Below, one piece after another: positions 36,701 to 44,867 of a stretch of DNA of 64,000 bases. The stretch spans positions 24,101,074-24,165,073 of the forward strand of contig ML677334.1 in assembly GCA_007922305.1 (NCBI GenBank), in the 5' to 3' direction. The translations under genes and the position numbers were made by a program. The notes beneath the pieces were generated by a model that saw only the letters and a list, made by a program, of their open reading frames with translations, had not been told where the DNA came from and did not search any database. Source of the DNA: Dermatemys mawii (taxonomy: Eukaryota > Chordata > Testudines > Dermatemydidae). Each line of letters starts with the position of its first letter. Position 1 is the first letter of the stretch.

Positions 36701-39700
36701 AGTGCTGTAGTTGTGACAAGGATGTTATTTGCTTGTGAATGGATAGCAAAGTGCTCCATGAGACTCTCTCAATAACAGAGTCCATATTAGAAAATAAATG
36801 TAAAACCCTAGTTAAGGCAATGCACATAATTAACAAGATTATTTTGATGTTAAGATCAGTTTGAGTATTCTATACATTTTCTTCTCAACAAGACCTTTGT
36901 TTCAGAATCTCTTAACAAGCACTAAACAGTTTTGTTACTGAGGTATTGCAGAATTGTAGCTCATCAGAGAGCCAACTAGAGGCAGCTTAGTCTATAGCAG
37001 AGGTGACTGAACTGCTTTTGGCATACGCAACACACAGCTAATTACAAATTGCAGCTTTAGGCTGCAACTGTCCCAAGACTACCACTATGCATTCCAGACA
37101 CACTGTAAAACCACAATCTCAGACTTGCCTGCCTACTTTAGCTCTTTTCCCATATTCCCTTTTGACACAGGATACTTATCTACCTCAGCACTAGGCTGTC
37201 TCTTGTTCCAACTATTAACTCATGGTGGCAAGAGGAACAAATACAAATCAAAGAAATAGCTACTGTTCTGTAGGAACATTTCTACAAATGCAGTATTTCA
37301 TCAGTATTGTGTCACCAAGAACTCTGGCCACCCATCACCCACTAGAAACGAACGTCTCCAGGAAAACTGATACCACTCGTTAAAATTAAGAGAAGAGACT
37401 TCTCCCTTTCCCAACATCCACCTTATAGTACTAGAAGTGAGGTTTTTATTTTGTTTGGAAACAATAATTTACACACAATATTGAAATACAAAATGTGTTA
37501 AAACAAATTTATCTTTCCCACACTACCACTACTGCTATGATCAAAACTGATGTGAAAGGGGTCAGATAGGGTCAGATTTTTATAACTCTGGTCTAAGACT
37601 GCTTGTGTGTCCAGAATTTAGGTCATTTAATACCCAAGTACCTGATCTGCAGACATAAAATGGTACTTTGATATCCAAATGTCAAGCAATTAAGCCTGCT
37701 ACATTGTGGAAACCTAGTTATGGCCAAGTTGAAAAATCTGTCTTTTAATCTGTATTCCAGAAGAGCAAGAAAATTAAAATAAAAAGTACAGATTTATATT
37801 CATATTGTCTTGGGCTAAACTGAAAGGGAAAGTATGTATGGTCAGCACACATTAAAAAGAGTTGTAAAGCTATGATTCTAGTATTTACAATGTAAATATA
37901 CAGCAAAACCCAGCAATCAGAGTACTTTCTGCAAACTATAACCAAGACTGAATAAATGTAGTAATAGTGATTGAGTCTATAGGTATCTACTTCTTATATT
38001 TATAGTTAAGAGAAGAGTCTATAACCTGAAATATTAACTTTTTATTTGTTTTTTAAAAACAGATTCACCTTCCAAAGCCATGATAATCAAGCATGCCTTA
38101 TAGTGAAACCATTTTGCTCTCCACAATGTTATCTGTTTTCTTGATGTTACAATTAAATATTTATATTTCAGTAAGCCCAAGATGTCCCAGTCATCATCAT
38201 CATGGCCCCCTCTGTTCTGGACACTGAGCAATCACACAAGACAACAAGATCCGCACCCCAATGAGCTTACAATCTAAGGGAGGAATCCTATAAGTTGCTC
38301 TGTTCAGACGAGCCCGTATACTAACACAGACGCACTCTGAACTCAGCAGGGCTCTGCCCATATGAAGAAGTTTGCATAATCAGGACTAGAGGTGGTCAAA
38401 AAAACATTGTTTTCCATGAAAACTTCTGAACAAAACAGATTTGTAATGTTGAAAAATTTTCATTGAAATTTTTTCCATTTTTCTTTGACAAACGAAAAAT
38501 GTGTTTCATTTTTTTGTTCCTGACCGAGGATTCAAATTCAAATGTGGGTGTCTCTGGATATCCCAGGTGAGTGTCCAAACCACTGGGTAAAAGGTTAAAG
38601 GGAAGGGGGATGGAAAAGTGAGGGCACCACTTAAGACAGCTTTTTTGGAACCATTTCCTTTGTTTTTACTAAAAACATTCCAAACAAAATGTTTTGTTAT
38701 TTTATTTATTTTTATATGCATGTGGAACTGCCAGCAAAATTAGGGGAAAAAAGGTTATTTACCCATTTCTACTCATAACGATTTTTTTTGATTCACTGGA
38801 TTAAAGGAAACCCCTACCCCCAGAATTTCCAAGAAAATACAAATTTTCCATGAAAACGTGTTTCCTTCAAAAAGCCATTTTTCATTCAGAAAATTTGATG
38901 AAAAGTTTTAACCAGATCTCAAAGTCCTTGAGCCCTGGCTCCAGCTTGAACCCAGAAGTCTAAACTGCAGTGAAATAGCCCTGCAACCTGATCCCCACAA
39001 GTCCAAGTCCGCTGGCATGGGCCAATCATGAGTTTTCAATTGGAGTATAGATACATCTGTAGAAACACCAGACATTTTGCACTTGCCATATAAAATTACA
39101 GAAACTTTTTAACATTTGAAGAAAGAACTTCTTAGAAATTATATAGGATTTCAATGCCATGTTGTATACTTTTAATAATCAAATTAGGCCTCTTCAACTT
39201 TCTATCTTGATAGTATAGTTAAAATGAAACTACTTTCGGCATTTTTGATGACAGGGCTCAAGAAGTCTAAAGAAGCAAAATGGAAACAAGGATTTTAGTT
39301 TAATTTTAACTGGGTAACACTGAATGATACCTTTTCCCCTTCCCAACCACAGCTTCTGAAAACAAGGGAGAGCAATTTTTGAAGTCTAAAGCAGTGAGGA
39401 AAACTCAATACACTCAAAAATTCTATACATTTGTATTTTATAAATATGAAAACATGAGTTTATGGAAATTTCCTTCTATGCTTTCACTCATCACCATCTC
39501 ACGTATCACACTGCATATTAACTCATCTTGGCATTCATCCAATCACCATATCTAGATTTGGAGTAGATCCCACCTTGTTATTGAAGCAAAGAGTCATTCT
39601 CAATAACAGTAAAACAACTGTTATCTTGGATCAGAGTGCAGGCCGATTTCTATATTTTGGAACTTCAGTAGTAGCTTACAGATGTGAGGAAACTGTAGCC

Positions 39701-42700
39701 TTTCAAGATTTAGAAGAGACTAAAGAGTTAAACATTCTCCGAACTTTATAGGCACAATTACATTCCCTCTCCATTACATTCTTATGTATTAAGTTTTTGA
39801 AGTAGAGCAGGAGGCTTGCTTTATGTATTCTATAGTTAAAACCATTTCCTTCAGTTTCAGATTGTATTTTCAATAAAGTGACAAGAAAGCAACTAATTTA
39901 ATGGTAAATAATTTGATATCAATAGCTACCCATTTTATTACTAAAGTAAATACATATATGTACATGAATATATATGCTCAACACAACAGCTTTAGTGTTC
40001 TAGTCACTCAAAAATTCAATATTCTGGTGGTAAGCAATTAAGTAATTCTTACCTTCAGAATTATTCTTATATCTTCTTTGTTACAATGTCCAGCTATTTG
40101 AGTTACTCTGTATTCTAACCACTGCTGAACTATTGCTTTCTCTTCTGCAGTACTTCCAAGTAGCTGTTCTTTCTTAGCTTGTTTGACTAGATGGGTGGCT
40201 ATAGTAGTCAATCCTGTTAAACTGGGACCGTTGTTTGTTTGAAGAACCGGAATCTAGAAGAAAACAAATACCATGTAAGTTTGTTATGTTCAAAGGTTAG
40301 CCTTTGTTAAACAATCTCGCTATATGGTATCCCAGTATGTTCACTTTATTCTGAAACCTTTTGTTTTAATTAGGCAATTAAATATATTAATGCTAAGAAT
40401 ACTTCACATGAAAAATATTTAAATCTATTCTTAATCCTTGGGTTGATTTTTTTCAGTTTCCACTGCAGGAAAAAGAAGAAGATACACAGGCAAGACAGAA
40501 CATATACAGAGGATATTTCTAGTTCAGTAACACCAACCCATGCCAAAATCAGTGACAGCATCAGAATAAGAACCATCATCTACAAGAAATCTTCACAGGT
40601 AGCCTTGATACATATTTCCAAGTGTAAAAATAAAACTTCAGACTATAAAATCAGCAAATATTCAGTTTTTCTGGACAGCCACAAATAAATCATGTGTTAG
40701 ACTTTTTCAGTGCTTATTCTAAATAACTGCTCAACGGTTGTGAAAGTTATGATTTTATACACAGTTAGGTGTAGGGACATAACTCAGAGCTTGGCTACAC
40801 TTGCAGATGTAGAGTGCTTTGAGTTAAACCAGCCTTCGGAGACTGTACCAGTGAAAGCACTCCAGTCCATCCACACTGACAGCTGCAAGCGCACTGGCGT
40901 GGCCACATTACCGGCACTTGAAGCAGCATTGGGAGTGGTGCATTATGAGCAGCTATCCCACAGAGCACCTCTTCCCATTTTGGCGCTGTAGCTTGTGGGA
41001 AGGGTGACATGGGGCACTCTGGATCCTGTCTCAATGCCCTGTGATGCATCACTTCGCAGCAATCCCTGTGTTTCTGTCTACACTTGATGCCATCTTTCAA
41101 CAGTTTCTGTGCAGCATGTTCTGCCTTTTCTTTCAGTCAGCAGGAATGGAGCCCGAACTGCTGCAGAGCACGCTGATGAGTCTCGCCGGCACGTCTCATC
41201 TGGCAGTCAAGTTACTCCTTAAGATCCAAAATGACACTGAGGACGACTCCAATGATGATATCGAGTCGCGCAACACATATGCCACGAAATTGCTTGTCTT
41301 ATTCAAAGACATGCTCTCCACTGTGGAACAACCGCTTTTGGGCTCGGGAAATAAGCACTGAGTGGTGGGACCACATTGTCATGCAAGTCTGGGATGACGG
41401 GCAGCAGCTGCAGAATTTTCGGATGAGAAAAGCCACTTTCATGGGACTGTGTACTGAACTCACCTCCACCCTGTGGTACAAGGACAGGAGATTGAGAGCT
41501 GCCCTGCTGGTGGAGAAGCGAGTGGCTATTGCAGTCTGGAAGCTGGCAACCCCAGACAGCTACCAATTGGCCATTAACCAGTTTAGAGTGGGAAAGTTGA
41601 CTGTTGGAATTGTGTTGATGCAAGTTTACAGGGCCATTAATCACGTCCTGCTCAGAAGAACCATGACACCGGCTAACGTGCATGACATTGTGGCTGGCTT
41701 TGAACAAATGGATTTCCCTAACTGTAGAGGGGCGATAGATGGGATGCATATTCCTGTTCTGGCACCAGACCACCTAGCCTCCAAGTGTGTTAACTGAAAG
41801 GGGTATTTCTCCATGGTTCTCCAGGCACTTCTCGATCACCATGGGCGTTTCATTGACATTAACGCAGGCTGGCCCGGAAGGGTGTATGATGCACGCATCT
41901 TTTGAAACACTGGCCTGTTCATGAAGCTGCAAGCTGGGACTTTTTTTCCCCCCAGACCAGAGGATCACCGTAAGGAAAGTTGAAATACCCGTTGTGATCC
42001 TTGGAGACCCGGCTTGCCCTTTAACGCCGTGGCTCACGAAACCCTACACAGAGAGCCTGAACAGCAGCCAGGAACGATTCAACTACATGCTGAGCCAGTG
42101 CTGAATGACTGTGCAGTGTGCTTTTGGCCATTTGAAGGGCCGCTGGTGGTCTCTTTATGGGAAGCTGGACTTGACCGAAGACAGCATCCCCACAGTTATA
42201 TCCGCTTGCTATACCCTCCATATTTCTGAAGGGAAGGGTGAAAGCTTCACTCAGACATGGGCCTCGGAGGTTCAACATCTGGAGGCTGAATTTGCACAGC
42301 CAGAGAGCAGGCCTATTAGAAGGGGCCAGCATGGGGCTGCAATGATTAAGGATGCCTTGAGGGATCAATTTGAGGTTAAAAGCCTCCAGTAATGTCTGGT
42401 GCTCTGCACAGGAGTTAAGTGTAGTGCCCTGTGTTTGGTACACTGACTTGCAGTGATTGTGGCTTTCCTGGGCTAAGGTATATTTTGCTTTATGCACTAA
42501 TAAAGTAAAAAAAATCCATTTATTGAAAAAAAACAAAGTAACACAGAAATACCAAAAAGGGCAGGGGGTGGGGACGGGACCGGTTTACTCATAGACTTGA
42601 GTATGCCCTGATTTCATACTGTGGAATCCTATCTGGAGTGCCGTGCACTGAGTGCTGCACTTCAGGATGGCTATAAGACAAGTTGTGTCTGTCACGGAAG

Positions 42701-44326
42701 TCACGGATTTTGTGGCTTTTTGCAATGTCAGTAGCGGCCAGCATGCCTGACTTTGGGGCCATCCAAACAGCTGACTCCGGGGCATCAGGGCAGCCACACC
42801 TGCTGCTGCTAGAGCAGCTCTGCAACCAGCCATACCAGCTGCCGCTGGGGGGTGGTATGCAGGTGGCCAGTGGCCCAGGGACCCCCCCCAGCAGCAGCCC
42901 CCCATGGGGTACCCTCCCTAATATCCTGCCCTCCCACCCCAATTTAGGTCAAGGGTATTCACAGTATAAGTCATAGACAGGTCACAGGGCTGTGAATTTT
43001 TGCTTATTGCCCGTGACCTATGACTTTTACTAAAAATACCCATAACTAAATCATAGCCTTAATTATTGTTCCTTTCAGATGGCCCCATGCAATGTTCTCC
43101 TTCCAAATGAGCTTTCCACAGTTATGGACTATTTTTATACTTCAACATTAAGGGGGTGGGGGAGTAGCTGTTGCATTTTAGGCCTTGTCTGCAAATGGGT
43201 CTTTGCATAGATTTAATTATTTTACAAAAATACTTAAATTTGTCTACTCTAGTGATTGTACAAAGTTATAACAGTAAAAATGTCTTATTTATAAGAGCTA
43301 TACCAACACCAGCATACTGCATCCACAATAGGGGCTTATACTGCTTGAACCACTACATCAGTTTCAATATAGATAACATGTTGCAAAGACATCCTGTGGA
43401 CAAACTTCTGTCAACCTTGGGAGCTGCTGCAAGGCTACTTATTGCATCAGCCAGGAGGAACAGAGAGGTCTCTGGAGGGGGAGTGGTTTCTGAGCTACGT
43501 AACTTTTGGAGTCGAACAGTGCATGCTACTGTACAGCCCACATGTAGATTTGATACTGCTTTTCATTTACTAAGCCTATGCAGTGGTGTTGTAGCAGGGT
43601 TGGTCCCAGGATATGGAAGAGAAAAGGTGGGCAAGGTAACGTTATTTGACCAACTTCTGCTAGTGAAAGAGACAAGCTTTCGAGTGCCACAGAGCTTTTA
43701 TTCGGGTGTGCAAGTCGACCCAATAAATAAATGCATCCAACACTGCGGCAAGGTCGGTTCCCTTTGGCGCCCACAGCTGGGGGTGTGTCTCTGGGCACCT
43801 CACCCGACCCACAGGCACCGTGGCCCTAACGCAAAGCCTAGCCCAGGGGGCCCTTTGGCGAGAACCAGCCTGAGCGAGCCCAGAGGGCTGCGTCGCATCA
43901 GACCCGGCCAGAATCTAATCGCAGCTGCGGGAAGGTCCTGCCTGCGCGCTCAGCCCTGGAGGTGCTGCCCGGGGAAGCCTCCTGCGCCTCCCCCGGCGCC
44001 CCTTTGGGGGGAGGGGAGGCTGCAGAAACTCACCGCCTCTAACTGGGGACTCAACCTGCCAGTGACGGGAGTTGGGGGGGAGGGGTAACGCCGGGGCCGC
44101 ACCGCGTAAAGCGCGCCGAAGGGAGAGAGGGACGAGCGCGAGGAGACAGGGGCGCGAGGGGAGCCCGTTTGTTGCGCGCGCACAAGCCCCAGTCGGTCCC
44201 CAGGTCTCCCCTTGCATCCTTCACCTTGCGCTCCTCCCGGGCGCCGTACTTGTTCCCTTCCTTCAGACCCAGGAGCTTCTCTAACAACATCAGCTCCTCC
44301 GGCCCGGGCCCCGCCGCAGCTGCCAT
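15487..44326 (-). CDS. EEF1E1: EEF1E1 (AIMP3/p18), complete four-exon coding region
   Basis: The gene encodes the multi-tRNA-synthetase-complex auxiliary protein AIMP3/p18 (eukaryotic translation elongation factor 1 epsilon 1). This is a small GST-C-like scaffold protein of the cytosolic synthetase complex, also linked to DNA-damage signalling. The CDS joins 44326-44225, 40253-40053, 31220-31125 and 15627-15487 on the minus strand. The exons are 102, 201, 96 and 141 nt, all junctions are phase 0, and the product is 179 residues plus a stop. I recognise the family from long stretches such as LLGSTAEEKAIVQQWLEYRV in exon 2 and YLNVSRWFNHIQHYPGIRQH in exon 4. The human protein is 174 residues; the extra residues lie near the N-terminus. 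No stop or frameshift is seen, so the gene looks functional. The introns (about 4.0, 8.8 and 15.5 kb) are full of transposons. Both identity and exon limits are well supported. Confidence 0.97.
16562..16964. mobile_element. hAT-like miniature element with long inverted ends
   Basis: The left end AGAGCCCTGTGCAAATACAA, then 'atttatatccgcggata', is mirrored at the right end: 'ggatataaatttgtatctgcgcaaggctc'. The interior is GC-rich and non-coding, and the 100-200 codon frames on both strands are accidental. No exact target duplication was found. Confidence 0.65.
17345..18143. mobile_element. 799-bp hAT-type element with perfect 8-bp duplication
   Basis: The ends are CAGCGGTCTCAAAC and, inverted, CAGGGGTCTCAAAC. 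They are flanked by the perfect duplication ATCTAAAG (17337-17344 and 18144-18151). The core is a C-rich degenerate minisatellite ('ccctcccagagcctgcactc' units) that yields long but meaningless frames on both strands. It is non-autonomous. Confidence 0.9.
18331..18584 (+). mobile_element. 254-bp Harbinger-type miniature element
   Basis: The left end GGAATATCTACACTACCCGCC corresponds to a mutated GGGTATGTCTACACTAC. The right end, inverted, is GGCCTAGTCTGCAGTAGGG. It is flanked by ACA on both sides (18328-18330, 18585-18587). It is the same family as 53496-53772 in the opposite orientation, and shares ends with the element at 47539-50827. Confidence 0.75.
18590..20400. other. EEF1E1 intron 3, no recognised feature
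   Basis: AT-rich intron sequence. I see no terminal repeats and no convincing coding block. Confidence 0.4.
20590..22057 (-). pseudogene. Decayed coding-like blocks of an unrecognised gene (3' part)
   Basis: Minus-strand blocks read as protein: 22057-21785 (GSLCNDYFGEPSSALHRN, later NLMRKNRKYPSITKSCKNAL), 21191-21050 (LYGELLAVLQGILIKRPF) and 21040-20590 (NADLIVFLMQQKKMGSDLSV, later TIGVLDVLDLVQSYNNSAKA). A one-base frameshift near 21040 and an in-frame TAG at 20755-20753 separate the last pieces, so the sequence is broken. The helical, leucine-rich look suggests ARM/HEAT-type repeats, but this is an impression only, and I cannot name the protein. It lies in EEF1E1 intron 3 on the same strand and continues across the Harbinger insertion at 26420-26786. 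Confidence 0.4.
22083..22230. promoter_or_regulatory. Left subterminal AGCGCT palindrome cluster of the Harbinger element
   Basis: Five AGCGCT hexamers, several inside the 10-bp palindrome ATAGCGCTAT, lie at 22083, 22103, 22146, 22168 and 22225. The spacing is 20, 43, 22 and 57 bases. Subterminal repeats of this kind are commonly bound by the transposase or its Myb partner; binding here is inferred. Confidence 0.6.
22526..24579 (+). CDS. Harbinger Myb/SANT-like DNA-binding protein, two exons
   Basis: This is the partner protein that PIF/Harbinger elements encode beside the transposase. In characterised members it binds the transposase and DNA and aids nuclear import. Exon 1 is 22526-23087 (start ATG, MTPRAMPPRNRRSPAWSNSE) and exon 2 is 24011-24579. 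The donor is GAG/GTAAAG and the acceptor TTTATTTTAG. The junction preserves the frame and gives 376 residues. Residues about 12-105 form a Myb/SANT-like trihelix domain (WSNSEVLDLISCWGEE; CRVKVKELRNAYRKAREANG). An acidic Glu/Asp tract follows, then in exon 2 a basic segment (RLRRLRKRPRRSKEDL), a probable coiled coil and a Pro/Tyr/His-rich tail. The long open frame from 23443 to 24010 is intron read-through. The TTG at 22517 is not taken as the start. Confidence 0.8.
22999..23336 (+). repeat. Tandem duplication spanning the Myb-gene splice donor
   Basis: Segment 22999-23141 recurs at 23193-23336, a period of about 194 bp. Shared parts include 'gcagccaggagctct', 'acagccacagcgtccggc', 'gttgcaggggccagctcagcag' and 'gtaaagctgcttttctatgg'. 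Each copy keeps a GTAAAG (23088 and 23287). Only the first can be used in frame, because the reading frame ends at 23140 if the first donor is skipped. Confidence 0.8.
23352..23630 (-). CDS. Uncharacterised antisense ORF inside the Myb-gene intron
   Basis: The minus-strand frame ends in a protein-like, acidic stretch: NLRRRIASALIETFEEITDD, then YREVIDYINALFHM and a stop. The N-terminal half is less convincing (a Gly-Thr repeat from 'ggtcccggtccc' sequence). I do not recognise it. It may be a relic of a third Harbinger-borne sequence, or chance. It would be transcribed with the transposase strand. Confidence 0.3.
   Translation of the reverse strand: MLRVTEEQREGILLRCGFRPGPYAACLCAAMLPPPIVAQWQGLVTGTGTGTTLALPGNLRRRIASALIETFEEITDDDYREVIDYINALFHM
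24805..26046 (-). CDS. Harbinger DDE transposase (HARBI1-like), intact
   Basis: It catalyses cut-and-paste movement of the element. Starting at ATG 26046 (MNPELLRDMLTTVASTSLCA) it has 413 residues, close to the usual family length. The open frame extends further 5' to 26124 without an ATG. The DDE_Tnp_4 catalytic triad is visible: D197 in GGAIDGTHIPI, D285 in VILGDPAYPL and E321 in MTVECAFGRLKARW. An N-terminal helix-turn-helix-like region (YRSVANQFGVGKSTVGVVLM, about residues 138-157) precedes it. There are no stops or frameshifts. The gene converges with the Myb-like gene; its stop lies about 225 bases past that gene's stop. Poly(A) signals of the Myb-like gene lie between them. Confidence 0.93.
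   Translation of the reverse strand: MNPELLRDMLTTVASTSLCAVELFLDMQVDSDDSEDEIEAVNAFDTKLLVSLTDMLTAVEHRFWARETSTEWWDRIVMQVWDDEQWLQNFRMRKATFMELCAELAPALRRKDTRLRAALPVEKRVNIAIWKLATPDSYRSVANQFGVGKSTVGVVLMQVCRAINRILLRKIVTLDNVHDIVAGFEEMGFPNCGGAIDGTHIPILAPAHLAEEYVNRKGYFSMVLQALVDHRGHFTDVNAGWSGKVHDTRIFRNTGLFMKLQAGTFFPNQRIPVGEVEMPIVILGDPAYPLMPWLMKPYTGSLDSSQERFNYRLSRCRMTVECAFGRLKARWRCLYGRLDLAEGSISAVISACCALHNLCERKGKGFTQAWSSEVQRLEATYAQPESRVHGGDQREAVRIREALREHFEAESQF
26310..26390. promoter_or_regulatory. Right subterminal AGCGCT palindrome cluster of the Harbinger element
   Basis: Four AGCGCT hexamers at 26310, 26342, 26370 and 26385, most in ATAGCGCTAT context, mirror the left-end cluster. The element's centre lacks such clustering. 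Confidence 0.6.
26420..26786 (-). pseudogene. Decayed coding-like blocks of an unrecognised gene (5' part)
   Basis: Block 26786-26678 reads LVDFAAGSDLKLSHFLKIKV and ends at CTCA with the donor GTGAGA. A 70-bp pyrimidine-rich interval (26677-26608) ends in CTAAG. Block 26607-26420 then resumes in the same reading phase (VVNLYKCLSSPDVLILMLKG; FEIVYSLKNAIYSPFRN). It carries one in-frame TAG at 26503-26501. With the Harbinger removed, the frame joins directly to the block at 22057-21785. Two consistent junctions argue for a former multi-exon gene, now disabled. Protein identity is unknown. Confidence 0.4.
26982..27283. mobile_element. 302-bp hAT-type miniature element
   Basis: The ends are CAGGGCTGGGCAATCTATGG and, inverted, CAGGGGTCGGCAACCTTTCA. 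The flanks TGTTAAAG (26974-26981) and CGCTAAAG (27284-27291) are an 8-bp duplication with two transitions. It is a common amniote hAT family with an AT-rich interior. Confidence 0.85.
27292..29672. other. EEF1E1 intron 3, no recognised feature
   Basis: AT-rich intron. A short GA-rich patch near 28790 is the only notable composition, and no coding or terminal-repeat structure was found. Confidence 0.4.
29681..29855. mobile_element. 175-bp hAT-type miniature element
   Basis: The ends are CAGGCCTGCACAAC and GTTGTGCAGGCCTG, perfect inverted repeats. The flanks GTCTATGA (29673-29680) and GTCTATAA (29856-29863) match at 7 of 8 bases. The interior is GC-rich. Confidence 0.88.
30520..30830 (-). pseudogene. 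Coding-like block of unknown protein
   Basis: Minus strand: an AG at 30831-30830 region precedes a frame reading YPSLVAKVCAITIHRIGGGN, LDLDNGEMILVQEDAGEDKL and ARRMYKGGDK. A 13-base T run follows, then LRKQTEGVLRLQDLMLKLDD and a stop at 30520. The codon-like character and charged composition are unusual for intron sequence. There is no ATG at the start. I cannot name the protein. It lies upstream, on the same strand, of the decayed blocks at 26.8-20.6 kb and could be another exon of that gene. Confidence 0.35.
31125..31220 (-). CDS. EEF1E1: EEF1E1 coding exon 3
   Basis: This exon encodes residues 102-133 (32 codons), beginning DLNLYLEDKVYLARNNFTLA, the start of the conserved GST-C-like region. 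The acceptor is TTTTAG before GAT (AG at 31222-31221). The exon ends at ATA before a consensus GTAAGT donor (31124-31119). Confidence 0.97.
31698..31904. mobile_element. 207-bp palindromic Penelope-derived element
   Basis: Two copies of the Penelope terminal sequence ('cctgtggcaccttaaagact', 'cataagctttcgtgggctaa') lie head to head, centred on the self-complementary GGATGCATCC (31781-31790). The whole is flanked by the 9-bp duplication TTAACTCCG (31689-31697, 31905-31913). The right end has the extra tail 'tgcaattccagactaacatgg'. It has no coding capacity, so it is a non-autonomous foldback mobilised like the parent element. Confidence 0.85.
31745..31826. ncRNA. Pair of hammerhead-like cores, one on each strand
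   Basis: Plus copy 31789-31826: CCGACGA, a stem closed by TGGG/CCCA, GAAA, then GCTTATGC and TC. The minus copy 31782-31745 mirrors it through the palindrome. Both have C where the consensus CUGANGA has U, which should weaken catalysis. The two share the palindrome centre, so they could also form one long hairpin. Confidence 0.45.
31920..33700. other. EEF1E1 intron 2, no recognised feature
   Basis: AT-rich intron with short GGGA-rich runs near 32880. No conserved element was identified. Confidence 0.4.
33713..33803. repeat. (GT)n-(AT)n-(AC)n compound microsatellite
   Basis: A GT run of about 18 units passes into TATATG/TATATA sequence and then into an AC run. It is therefore close to an inverted repeat and can fold. 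Confidence 0.9.
34131..36010 (-). pseudogene. Decayed DIRS-like retrotransposon (RT, RNase H, tyrosine recombinase)
   Basis: DIRS elements combine a reverse transcriptase and RNase H with a tyrosine recombinase instead of an integrase. Minus-strand pieces occur in that order. Near 35680-35560 is an RT-like start (KKDSWSPVLD with stops after it). At 35330-35240 is a block reading AYLRFLCHMVCCTCLTWYARL, comparable to the LLGHMAS..PWARLRM block of the family. At 34770-34590 comes INRPTFHSAEQGMP then PITLIPWVQRKLRQDSS. At 34465-34139 is a recombinase N-terminal block (LAEVQNILVHSKVLLTFYAA, KWKRFSIW, STILDYLQALKQSELS). Many stops and frameshifts interrupt it and no ends were found. The family is assigned by block order and is fairly sure. 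Confidence 0.65.
36234..36388. mobile_element. Short inverted-repeat miniature element
   Basis: The ends TGTTCCCTCTAA and TTAGAGGGAACA are perfect inverted repeats. The interior repeats 'tgcacac' and 'cgtgcacac' motifs and can fold. The flanks CCCTGCAC and CCCTACAT are a possible 8-bp duplication with two differences. It is a common amniote family. Confidence 0.75.
36400..38390. other. EEF1E1 intron 2, mostly unassigned
   Basis: AT-rich. Near 38215-38280 a stretch ('gttctggacactgagcaatc', 'caatgagcttacaatctaag') resembles an old amniote SINE/LINE tail, but it is too short to classify. Confidence 0.35.
38396..38925. mobile_element. Probable foldback/hAT-like non-autonomous element
   Basis: The left part (GGTGGTCAAAAAAACATTGT, then 'ttccatgaaaacttct') is mirrored by the right part, read inverted as GATCTGGTTAAAACTTTTCATC with 'tgaatgaaaaatgg'. 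The interior is T/A-rich with 'ttccatttttc' repeats. The ends are diverged and no target duplication is clear. Confidence 0.45.
40053..40253 (-). CDS. EEF1E1: EEF1E1 coding exon 2
   Basis: This exon encodes residues 35-101 (67 codons), beginning IPVLQTNNGPSLTGLTTIAT and ending in IRIILK. The acceptor is TTCTAG before ATT (AG at 40255-40254). The exon ends at AAG before a GT donor at 40052-40051. This is the most conserved part of the protein and fixes the identification. Confidence 0.97.
40787..42540 (+). pseudogene. Broken Harbinger transposase (second copy)
   Basis: The left end reads GAGCTTGGCTACACTTGCAG. A HARBI1-like transposase follows from ATG 41146 (MEPELLQSTLMSLAGTSHLA), with CAG acceptor-like sequence just before it, to a stop at 42392. 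Recognisable blocks are STEWWDHIVMQVWDDGQQLQ, FPNCRGAIDGMHIPVLAPDH and MTVQCAFGHLKGRW. The frame shifts near 41345, and stops occur at 41795-41797 and 41903-41905. An indel lies in the T/C run near 41945, and more changes follow. In the third catalytic block the Glu is replaced (VQCAF for VECAF). No Myb-like gene and no right inverted end were found, so it is dead and truncated. It lies in EEF1E1 intron 1, antisense to EEF1E1. Confidence 0.88.
42600..43070. repeat. Unclassified interspersed repeat with inverted flanks
   Basis: The segment has 'gtcacggaagtcacggattttgtggc' near its left and 'cccgtgacctatgacttttactaaaaatacc' near its right, enclosing a GC-rich core. The 'gtgac/gtcac' blocks at both ends pair imperfectly. 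I associate this arrangement with a common turtle repeat. No target duplication was found. Confidence 0.4.
43590..43735 (-). repeat. Diverged Penelope-like or related tail sequence
   Basis: On the minus strand it reads 'gctttcgagtg..' types of wording in the order of a common reptile/bird repeat tail: 'agacaagctttcgagtgccacagagctttt' (plus), with 'tggtcccaggatatggaagag' and 'gttgtagcagggttggtccc'. The 'gtagc.g.gttggtc' motif parallels 'gtagccgtgttagtctgg' at the outer tip of the Penelope element at 55.7 kb. The parallel is suggestive only. Confidence 0.35.
44225..44326 (-). CDS. EEF1E1: EEF1E1 coding exon 1
   Basis: This exon encodes residues 1-34, starting MAAAAGPGPEELMLLEKLLG. The start codon (44326-44324) sits in AAGATGGCAGC, one base from the YY1 consensus AAGATGGCGGC that often overlaps starts of TATA-less housekeeping genes. 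The exon ends at AAG followed by the donor GTGAAG (44224-44219). An upstream in-frame ATG at 44446 exists, but the residues it would add do not resemble the family, so I take the start at 44326. Confidence 0.95.
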
Positions 44327-44739
44327 CTTTGGAGAGAACCGGCCCGGGAGAGGAAGAGGATGACGATGAGGATGAGGAAGAATGACGAGTCGCTCAAAAC
44401 TAACAAACTCCAGCACGATTGGACAGAGAGGCCGCACCTGCTCCACCCTCTAAGTAACGTCTCCATCCATTGGAGGAGAATGGGGAGGGGGCAGATACAG
44501 GGACTAATCTGCGCCTGCGTCGAGAGGAATGTGGCTTAATAATGATATGCACAGTAGAAAGGGAAGGGGTCACGTCTCAGGGGGAAGGAAACGGGTGAAG
44601 CGCATGCGCAACGGAGAGCCCTCGGACGAGTACATTCCATGAAGCTTGATTTACGCGTGCGCAAAGTGAAGGGGGTGGGGTGGGGAAGAGTCTAGTATGT
44701 TAATAAGGTCTGTGATGTAGCCAATGGCTGGGGAGCTAA

Positions 44740-44867
44740 TTCTGCTGTCCGCCCCCGAGAGACTGGCAGCGTGACAGACAAGGCTGCCCATAGGCTGAGC
44801 CGCTCCCGGCCAAGTGCCCCTGTCGCAGTCCAGCCGCTGCTAGCGCAGAGGCAGGGGAGGAAGCGCG
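44740..44867 (+). ncRNA. Possible divergent first exon (non-coding)
   Basis: In the upstream half of the CpG-rich region a GC-rich stretch ends in GCG followed by the good donor GTGAGG (44868-44873), pointing away from EEF1E1. No coding start is evident. CpG-island promoters often fire in both directions, so this could be the first exon of a divergent non-coding transcript. The left end is arbitrary and there is no transcript evidence. Confidence 0.25.

Noticed and set aside
43171..44088. 305-codon plus-strand open frame overlapping the CpG-rich region
   Set aside because: It crosses repeat sequence and the antisense of the EEF1E1 promoter, has no recognisable domain, and its length follows from high G+C.
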